Assembly (NCBI GenBank): GCA_023133315.1
Contig: JAGLWR010000030.1
Location: 1-10,606, forward strand
DNA length: 10,606 nt
Reading direction: 5' to 3'
Origin: Methanomicrobia archaeon
GTDB taxonomy: Archaea; Methanobacteriota_B; Thermococci; Methanofastidiosales; B48-G16
Made by a program: the position numbers and the translations under genes. Below the pieces are notes generated by a model. The model worked only from the letters and a program-made list of their open reading frames with translations, did not search any database and was not told where the DNA came from. Positions 6,449-10,606 of the stretch are shown piece after piece; the first letter of the stretch is position 1; each line of letters begins with the position of its first letter.

Positions 6449-6478
6449 CGCTGAAATATGAATAATTACGTGATAAAA

Positions 6479-7678
6479 ATGGGAGGAATTATTGTCGTTG
6501 CAGATACACACTTTGGGATCAAAAAGGACAGCATAAGTATGCCGGGATACTTTGCAGATTTCTTGAAATGGTTTAAAAAATTGGAAGAAGAAAATGAAAA
6601 TGTTAAATTTCTAGATAAAAATAATATTACAGAAAAGACGTTGAAAAATCCTGAAAAAATCATATTACTTGGGGACATTATCGAACTGTGGGATTCTGAC
6701 GACGAAGCGGTCAGTGCGTGCGTTTCTACCTTAATCCCTACTCTGGCAGAAATAGAAGCAGAGAAAATATATGTGTTAGGAAATCATGACAATATCTTGG
6801 AGAAAGCGTTGCTTCCACAGAAAAAAGAGTACTATCCTTTGGGAAAATCAAATTTAAAACTCGTGGAAGATGTGTATCCTTCTGATAAATTTTTAACAGT
6901 GGGTGATCAGAATTATGTATTTGTGCACGGGTATCAATTTGACAAATATTTTACAAACACAGGAAAATTATATAAAATCTTGCCTGCACTGAGAAAACTT
7001 TCTAATAGTCTCACAGATTATGTTCCATTTTTGTTTTTCATCAGTCTAATCTTTAAATTTATAAATTTCATTGGAAACAAATCGATTTTTTTAGGAAAAG
7101 ATCAACTATTGTATTTGCTTTTTGTGCTGACTATTCCGAAATTATATATGACTCTTGGTAGATGGTTATGGATCCGTTTTAGTGGAGTGAGATACAAAAA
7201 ACAGGAAACAATAGATAATTTCACAAAATGGTGGAAAAAATTTATCAAAAATAAAGAAATTCCTGGAAATTTGAATGTTGTATATGGACATACTCATTTC
7301 TTGAATTATATTCCTGCGAAAAAGATAGATAATGAAACTTATGATTTTTATATTCAAAAATTGAAGAAAAGAGATATACCTCAAGAAAAAAGACCGACTC
7401 TGGTAAATATTTCAGCCTGGATAAAAGATATCAAGAAAAAAGAAAAAGATGAAAAATACAAGAACGTCATGGTGGCGTCTTTTCTGTACATCGACGAACA
7501 GGGATTCGAGTTTTTCGGCTGGGACTGGTACGAACATAAAATTTTTCATATTCCGAAAATGGCAATAAATGAAAGAAGAGAAAAAGGACTCGTTGACGAG
7601 AATACGACAAGAATTTTAAAGGATCTCGGATGGCCGGAAAAATTGATAAAAAAATGGCAGAAATCTGTTGAAATTTAA
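6479..7678 (+). CDS. Calcineurin-like metallophosphoesterase with hydrophobic insertion
   Basis: A 399-residue member of the calcineurin-like phosphoesterase superfamily. All dinuclear-metal motifs are present: DTH (D9, H11), LLGDIIELW (D66), LGNHD (N102, H103), VHG (H150) and GHTH (H271, H273). Between the last two motifs lies an insertion of about 120 residues carrying two strongly hydrophobic stretches, about 181-198 and 209-231. These could dip into or cross the membrane, as in lipid-acting relatives such as LpxH, though the substrate here is unknown. A C-terminal extension of about 125 residues follows GHTH. The product is probably a membrane-associated phosphatase or phosphodiesterase. 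An in-frame ATG at 6458 would add seven residues, but the TATA box at 6441 argues against it. The gene is divergent from the 3'-phosphoesterase gene and convergent with the alkyltransferase gene (23-bp gap). Confidence 0.87.
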   Translation: MGGIIVVADTHFGIKKDSISMPGYFADFLKWFKKLEEENENVKFLDKNNITEKTLKNPEKIILLGDIIELWDSDDEAVSACVSTLIPTLAEIEAEKIYVLGNHDNILEKALLPQKKEYYPLGKSNLKLVEDVYPSDKFLTVGDQNYVFVHGYQFDKYFTNTGKLYKILPALRKLSNSLTDYVPFLFFISLIFKFINFIGNKSIFLGKDQLLYLLFVLTIPKLYMTLGRWLWIRFSGVRYKKQETIDNFTKWWKKFIKNKEIPGNLNVVYGHTHFLNYIPAKKIDNETYDFYIQKLKKRDIPQEKRPTLVNISAWIKDIKKKEKDEKYKNVMVASFLYIDEQGFEFFGWDWYEHKIFHIPKMAINERREKGLVDENTTRILKDLGWPEKLIKKWQKSVEI

Positions 7679-7701
7679 AATAAGAGTCGTAAAAGTTTTA
7701 A

Positions 7702-8226
7702 TCAAATCTTCTTCACAAAATACTTCTCAGGGATTCTTCCATTTATTATCTCCACGCCTTCTTTAAACAATATCCTTTTTTTCAGGTCCAATCCGCCGCC
7801 GTATCCTCCTAATTTCCTGTCCGTGTTAACGACTCGGTGACATGGAATTAATAGAGGAACGAGATTTTTTTTCATTGCGTTCCCGACGGCTCTGTACGCT
7901 TTTGAATCGAGAGATTCCGCTAACTGCTTATAAGATACTACTTTTCCTTTCGGGATCTTCGCTGTACGGTTATAAACTCTTTTTTCGAATTTGCTACCTC
8001 TGAGAACAAAGAGATACTCAAATGATAATCCATAATTTATCCAGCTGTTTACCTTTCTTGCTAGATTATCAGCTTTTTTCGTTCTGACATAACTTTTTTT
8101 TATCCTTTTGAAAATATTTTCCAGATAATTCGGAAGAAGTATTTCAATGATCTTGACATTCATTATCACACAAGAATAAAGTTCCTTCTTCTTTTCTCTT
8201 TTAACTCTGTCAAGACCATAGTGCAT
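7702..8226 (-). CDS. ogt: Methylated-DNA--[protein]-cysteine S-methyltransferase (O6-alkylguanine repair)
   Basis: A 174-residue O6-alkylguanine-DNA alkyltransferase that repairs O6-alkylguanine by one irreversible transfer of the alkyl group to its own cysteine. The C-terminal domain is clear: IPKGKVVSYKQLAE (91-104), the RAVGNAM helix with R112 and N116 just before the active site, LIPCHRVV with nucleophile C129, GGYGGGL (140-146) and KKRILFKEG (149-157). Residues 1-80 form a divergent N-terminal domain with no metal motif visible. The ATG at 8226 is preferred over an internal ATG at 8163 because a TATA box is centred 24 bp upstream of it (leaderless). The gene lies 37 bp downstream of eS8, but its own promoter in that gap suggests separate expression. 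Confidence 0.93.
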   Translation of the reverse strand: MHYGLDRVKREKKKELYSCVIMNVKIIEILLPNYLENIFKRIKKSYVRTKKADNLARKVNSWINYGLSFEYLFVLRGSKFEKRVYNRTAKIPKGKVVSYKQLAESLDSKAYRAVGNAMKKNLVPLLIPCHRVVNTDRKLGGYGGGLDLKKRILFKEGVEIINGRIPEKYFVKKI

Positions 8227-8243
8227 AGAGACTGTATGGAATT

Positions 8244-8255
8244 GATAAATAAAAA
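8244..8255 (-). promoter_or_regulatory. TATA box of ogt, doubling as a T-tract after eS8
   Basis: TTTTTATTTATC on the minus strand is centred about 24 bp from the ogt ATG. As a T-rich tract shortly after the eS8 stop codon it could also weaken or end eS8 transcription. Confidence 0.5.
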
Positions 8256-8263
8256 GGTTTCAC

Positions 8264-8638
8264 TCAACTCAAAAGAACGCCGTTTACGACACCGTGTTGC
8301 CCTGGTCTCGACGTTATCCGTGCTTTTCCTATCTCTGTTTCTATTATCGCACCTTTTGTTAGGATATTTCTCCTTGTGAACTGCTTGTTTGCCAGATTTT
8401 CTTCTACATTTAAAATCTTGACCCTTTTAATACCTTCAGGGCTACTTATATTGGCATATAATGCAGATTTAAGTTTTATTTTTCTATTTCCACCTTTAAC
8501 TCTGATAATTTTCTTTTTTTCTTCTCCTATCCTAGTGAATACAGGCTCTCTACCCATTTCACACTTCTTCTTACATCTATAGCTCCTGTACCTTCCTCCA
8601 CTTTTTTTTCTTCGTGATCTACCTTGATAAATGCCCAT
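8264..8638 (-). CDS. rps8e: 30S ribosomal protein eS8 (S8e)
   Basis: A 124-residue protein matching archaeal S8e over its whole length. It begins MGIYQGRS, has GREPVFTRIG (29-38), the KGGNRKIKL core (48-56), VKILNVEEN (73-81), RRNILTKGAIIETE (89-102) and ends SRPGQHGVVNGVLL. It is a small-subunit protein shared by archaea and eukaryotes that binds 16S rRNA. The start is set to ATG 8638, not 8650: the family begins with MGIYQG, GGTGA at 8644-8648 lies 5 nt upstream, and the TATA box predicts a start site near 8649, which leaves a leader of about 11 nt. The gene is divergent from an RNA methyltransferase pair and shares a palindromic TATA box with it. Two extra cysteines (C22, C26) in the basic N-terminal region are noticeable, with no second pair to make a zinc site. 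Confidence 0.96.
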   Translation of the reverse strand: MGIYQGRSRRKKSGGRYRSYRCKKKCEMGREPVFTRIGEEKKKIIRVKGGNRKIKLKSALYANISSPEGIKRVKILNVEENLANKQFTRRNILTKGAIIETEIGKARITSRPGQHGVVNGVLLS

Positions 8639-8643
8639 GATTC

Positions 8644-8648
8644 TCACC
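8644..8648 (-). promoter_or_regulatory. Ribosome binding site GGTGA deciding the eS8 start
   Basis: GGTGA on the minus strand is a good match to the archaeal anti-Shine-Dalgarno and is 5 nt from the ATG at 8638. It overlaps the upstream in-frame ATG at 8650, which therefore is part of the leader. Confidence 0.7.
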
Positions 8649-8670
8649 ATTTTAATAGAACTGAAAATTG

Positions 8671-8678
8671 TTTATAAA
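8671..8678. promoter_or_regulatory. Palindromic TATA box shared by divergent eS8 and methyltransferase operon
   Basis: TTTATAAA is identical on both strands. Measured from its centre, the methyltransferase ATG at 8700 is about 25-26 bp downstream on the plus strand (leaderless). On the minus strand the predicted start near 8649 precedes GGTGA and the eS8 ATG at 8638. No second good TATA box is seen for either gene in the 61-bp gap, so this box probably serves both. Confidence 0.65.
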
Positions 8679-8699
8679 GGTTTCCATAATATATCTATC

Positions 8700-9287
8700 A
8701 TGGATCATTATTTCTCGGAGAGACAAGAGACAGCCCACGAGATTTTAAAGATACACGAAAACATAAGAGGGATTGAGTTTGAGTTTTTAACAGATAGAGG
8801 TATTTTCTCAAGAAAAAAGATTGATAAAGGTAGTAGACTTCTCGCAAAATCTGTAGAAACAAGAAAAAGTGATACTATTCTCGATGCGGGCTGCGGATAC
8901 GGAATTGTTGGTATAGTAATCTCAAAATTTGTAAAAAAAGTTTACATGATCGACGTAAACAGAAGAGCCGTATCCCTGACAAGAAAAAATATAGTTTTGA
9001 ATAAATGTTCCAATGTGAGTGTAACGAAGAAAGATTTTTTTGAGCTTGGAATAAAGAACTTTGATGTTGTCGCCACAAATCCTCCTTTTAGAATGGGGAA
9101 GGAGTTTGTTTTTAGGATAATAGAAAAAGTTCCCGAGTTTCTGAAGGAAACGGGAAGATTTTACATGGTTGTACGAACAAAACAGGGAGCTAAAAGCTAT
9201 GAGAAAAAAATTGCAGAGATTTTTGGGAACTGTGAGATAGTCGATAGAGAAAGTGGTTACAGAGTTCTGAAGGGAGTGAAATGTTAG
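8700..9287 (+). CDS. RsmC-like class I SAM-dependent RNA (guanine-N2) methyltransferase
   Basis: A 195-residue small methyltransferase resembling the archaeal MJ0882/RsmC-like group. The N-terminal part carries HYFSERQ, IEFEFLTDRGIFSRKKIDKGSRLL (in pieces, 25-48), typical of that group. Motif I is DAGCGYGIVG (62-71), the acidic SAM-ribose residue is D85 in MIDVNRRA, and the catalytic NPPF is at 127-130, typical of enzymes acting on exocyclic amino groups. Bacterial RsmC makes m2G1207 in 16S rRNA; the same reaction is inferred, not shown, for this protein. The ATG at 8700 is preferred over 8631, because the latter would overlap eS8 and lie upstream of the TATA box; 8700 has ideal leaderless spacing. 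The gene overlaps the following trm5-like gene by 7 nt. Confidence 0.88.
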   Translation: MDHYFSERQETAHEILKIHENIRGIEFEFLTDRGIFSRKKIDKGSRLLAKSVETRKSDTILDAGCGYGIVGIVISKFVKKVYMIDVNRRAVSLTRKNIVLNKCSNVSVTKKDFFELGIKNFDVVATNPPFRMGKEFVFRIIEKVPEFLKETGRFYMVVRTKQGAKSYEKKIAEIFGNCEIVDRESGYRVLKGVKC

Positions 9288-10144
9288 GATTGAAAGTCAG
9301 GAAAGAAGAAGGTGAAAAAACAAGAAAATTTCTTCTGGAAAATGAAGTTTTGGCTAAAGGGTATAAAATAAAGAATCTGGGAGAGTATTTAGTTTTTCCA
9401 ATAGTTAAAAAAATTGGAGGAGAGATTGTAGAAATTGAGTTTGAAAGATTAAAAGAGAAAGAGAAATTTGAAGGCACGTTTGATCTTATCGGTGATATAG
9501 CCATAGTCGAGGACTCTGATACATCTATTCTTCGAAGAAAAAACGTTAAATCTGTGTATAAAAAAGAAACAAAGGTAGAGGGGATATACAGAACGAGAAA
9601 ATACGTGTATCTGGCAGGTGAAAAAAATACTGAAACGATACATAAAGAGTACGGCTGCAGATACATGCTTGATATAGAGAAGGTGTATTTCAATCCGAGG
9701 CTTGCGACAGAGAGACATAGAATAGCCGAAAAAGTTAACAATGGAGAAAGAGTACTCGATATGTTCGCAGGAGTGGGACCTTTTTCTATCCTGATCGCAA
9801 AAAAGAGAGATGTTGAAGTCCACAGTATAGACATAAACCCTGATGCGTTTTACTATCTCAAAAAGAACATCGAGATCAATAAAGTAAAGAATGTTTTTCC
9901 ATATCTGGGAGACTGCAGAGACATCGTTAAAAAATTGTCAGATTTTGACAGGATTATAATGAATCTTCCCAAAAATTCCCTTGAATTCCTGGATACAGCT
10001 CTAAACAAGACAAAAAAGGGTGGTATAATACATCTATACTCAATAAGACCTGAGAAAGAGATAAAACTTACTCCAGAGTATACACAGCAGGTGAAATCCT
10101 ATTCTCCGAGAACATTTGTCTGGAGATATGATATCAGACCTTAA
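9281..10144 (+). CDS. trm5: tRNA (guanine37-N1)-methyltransferase, Trm5 family
   Basis: A 287-residue SAM-dependent enzyme that methylates N1 of G37 next to the anticodon, a modification that prevents frameshifting. It has a short N-terminal domain (about 1-45), a second domain starting near FDLIGDIAIVED (67-78), then YGCRYMLDIEKVYFNPRLATER (124-145, in pieces) containing the family arginine R140. Next come motif I LDMFAGVGPFSI (159-170), DINP (184-187) and the Trm5-specific NLPK (228-231). The C-terminus EYTQQVKSYSPRTFVWRYDIRP is also typical. Length fits the smaller archaeal Trm5 forms. The ATG at 9281 lies inside the end of the upstream methyltransferase gene (7-nt overlap), with GGAG about 4 nt upstream, implying coupled translation. 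Its 3' end overlaps the convergent MATE gene by 11 bp. Confidence 0.94.
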   Translation: MLGLKVRKEEGEKTRKFLLENEVLAKGYKIKNLGEYLVFPIVKKIGGEIVEIEFERLKEKEKFEGTFDLIGDIAIVEDSDTSILRRKNVKSVYKKETKVEGIYRTRKYVYLAGEKNTETIHKEYGCRYMLDIEKVYFNPRLATERHRIAEKVNNGERVLDMFAGVGPFSILIAKKRDVEVHSIDINPDAFYYLKKNIEINKVKNVFPYLGDCRDIVKKLSDFDRIIMNLPKNSLEFLDTALNKTKKGGIIHLYSIRPEKEIKLTPEYTQQVKSYSPRTFVWRYDIRP

Positions 10145-10606
10145 TTTTTTTCCATTTGCCTTTTTTGAACCGTATATAAAATAAAAGACCTCCAGCTATT
10201 GTTTCTAACGTCATGGCTATCCATGCACCTATAAGACCACCTTCCATTACAACACCGAAGAGATAAGCTAAAGGCAGTCTGAGAAGCCAGTGGGAAACCC
10301 CTGCAATTATCATTGGATACATCGTATCTCCAGCACCCCTCAAACTTCCGGCAAGAACGAACATAATTGCAAGCGCAGGCTCTGAAATGGCGATTATCCT
10401 CAGACACGGGACTGCAAACTTTATAACATCTGGATCATTTGTAAATATCTTTACAAAATACTCAGGAAAAATAAAAAATAGAATGCCCATAACTCCCATT
10501 ACGATCAATGCCAGTCTCAGAGATTCATACGCACTTTTCTCTGCCCTTTGCGGTTTTACAGCTCCAAGATTTTGACCGACAAGAGTGGTGGCAGCAATTG
10601 CAAATC
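10134..10606 (-). CDS. MATE family multidrug/Na+ efflux transporter (5' end outside the window)
   Basis: The last 156 codons of a multidrug and toxic compound extrusion (MATE) antiporter; the frame is open to the window edge. The visible start AATTLVGQNLGA and QRAEKSA is the VGQ-x-x-GA hallmark of a MATE half. It is followed by hydrophobic helices (about VMGVMGILFFIF and a later MIIAGVSHWLL), the AGSLRGAGDT loop, LRLPLAYLF, GGLIGAWIA, and a short basic tail FKKGKWKKIKV, as at the C-terminus of the family. It therefore represents roughly the last third of a protein of about 450 residues in the cell membrane, exporting cationic compounds in exchange for Na+ or H+; the substrate is unknown. An apparent TTG start at 10508 is internal. 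The stop codon lies within trm5 (11-bp convergent overlap). Confidence 0.92.
   Translation of the reverse strand, partial: FAIAATTLVGQNLGAVKPQRAEKSAYESLRLALIVMGVMGILFFIFPEYFVKIFTNDPDVIKFAVPCLRIIAISEPALAIMFVLAGSLRGAGDTMYPMIIAGVSHWLLRLPLAYLFGVVMEGGLIGAWIAMTLETIAGGLLFYIRFKKGKWKKIKV
10145..10166 (+). terminator. T-tracts after trm5
   Basis: Two oligo-T runs (T7 at 10145-10151 and T6 at 10161-10166) directly follow the trm5 stop codon. They could release archaeal RNA polymerase. They lie inside the 3' end of the convergent MATE gene, where they encode Lys-rich residues. Confidence 0.45.

Noticed and set aside
7679..7701. Possible bidirectional terminator between the metallophosphoesterase and ogt genes
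   Set aside because: The 23-bp gap has only short A4/T4 runs and no convincing stem or long T-tract.
8639..8650. ATG at 8650 as the eS8 start
   Set aside because: The family begins MGIYQG at 8638, and the GGTGA ribosome binding site overlaps the 8650 codon.
8631..8699. ATG at 8631 as start of the RsmC-like gene
   Set aside because: It would begin inside eS8 and upstream of the TATA box; the extra 23 residues do not resemble the family N-terminus.
9190..9834. A 214-codon open frame on the minus strand across the methyltransferase/trm5 region
   Set aside because: It lies opposite two clear methyltransferase genes, its translation is Ser/Phe-rich with no domain, and it has no promoter or RBS; a shadow of A-rich coding sequence.
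10134..10508. MATE gene read as a complete 124-aa protein starting at 10508
   Set aside because: The codon at 10508 is TTG inside an open frame that continues to the window edge with the VGQ-x-x-GA MATE motif.

Overview
The window looks like a low-GC archaeal chromosome segment, probably from a euryarchaeal-type lineage; the exact phylum cannot be read from sequence alone. The archaeal evidence is a eukaryal/archaeal ribosomal protein eS8 (S8e), a Trm5-type tRNA m1G37 methyltransferase, a stand-alone LigD-type 3'-phosphoesterase, an archaeal Wzy-like polymerase and a stand-alone Lrp/AsnC RAM domain. In addition, TTTATATA/TTTAAATA-like TATA boxes sit about 24-26 bp upstream of many start codons (leaderless mRNAs), while other genes carry short leaders with GGTG(A) Shine-Dalgarno motifs. 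No RNA gene, IS element, CRISPR array or other mobile element was found. No gap between genes reaches 300 bp; the largest is 773-917, the divergent promoter region between the first two genes.

Layout. 1-772 (-) is the N-terminal part of a TPR-array protein cut by the window edge. 918-2301 (+) is a two-gene unit: a SagB-type nitroreductase and a membrane-anchored protein with predicted beta-sandwich domains. It converges on 2298-5675 (-), a tightly packed three-gene operon of surface or membrane proteins: two single-pass anchored proteins of unknown function and a multi-pass O-antigen-polymerase-like protein, with TGATG and 1-nt junctions. 5756-6390 (-) holds two small, probably separately transcribed genes: a RAM-domain protein and a LigD 3'-phosphoesterase homologue. 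Divergent from them is a calcineurin-like metallophosphoesterase with an unusual hydrophobic insertion (6479-7678, +). It converges on an O6-alkylguanine-DNA alkyltransferase (7702-8226, -), which lies downstream of eS8 (8264-8638, -). eS8 is divergent from an RsmC-like methyltransferase plus Trm5 pair (8700-10144, +). The right edge is the C-terminal part of a MATE exporter (10134-10606, -).

Working together. Two themes stand out. One is cell-surface and membrane biology in the left half: the polymerase operon and the anchored beta-sandwich protein, with several N-glycosylation sequons in the predicted extracytoplasmic parts. The other is translation and nucleic-acid maintenance in the right half: eS8 and two RNA methyltransferases sharing one palindromic TATA box, plus the alkyltransferase and the 3'-phosphoesterase. 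The least-described part is the three-gene operon 2298-5675; its first protein appears to contain an internal duplication that I cannot assign to a known family.
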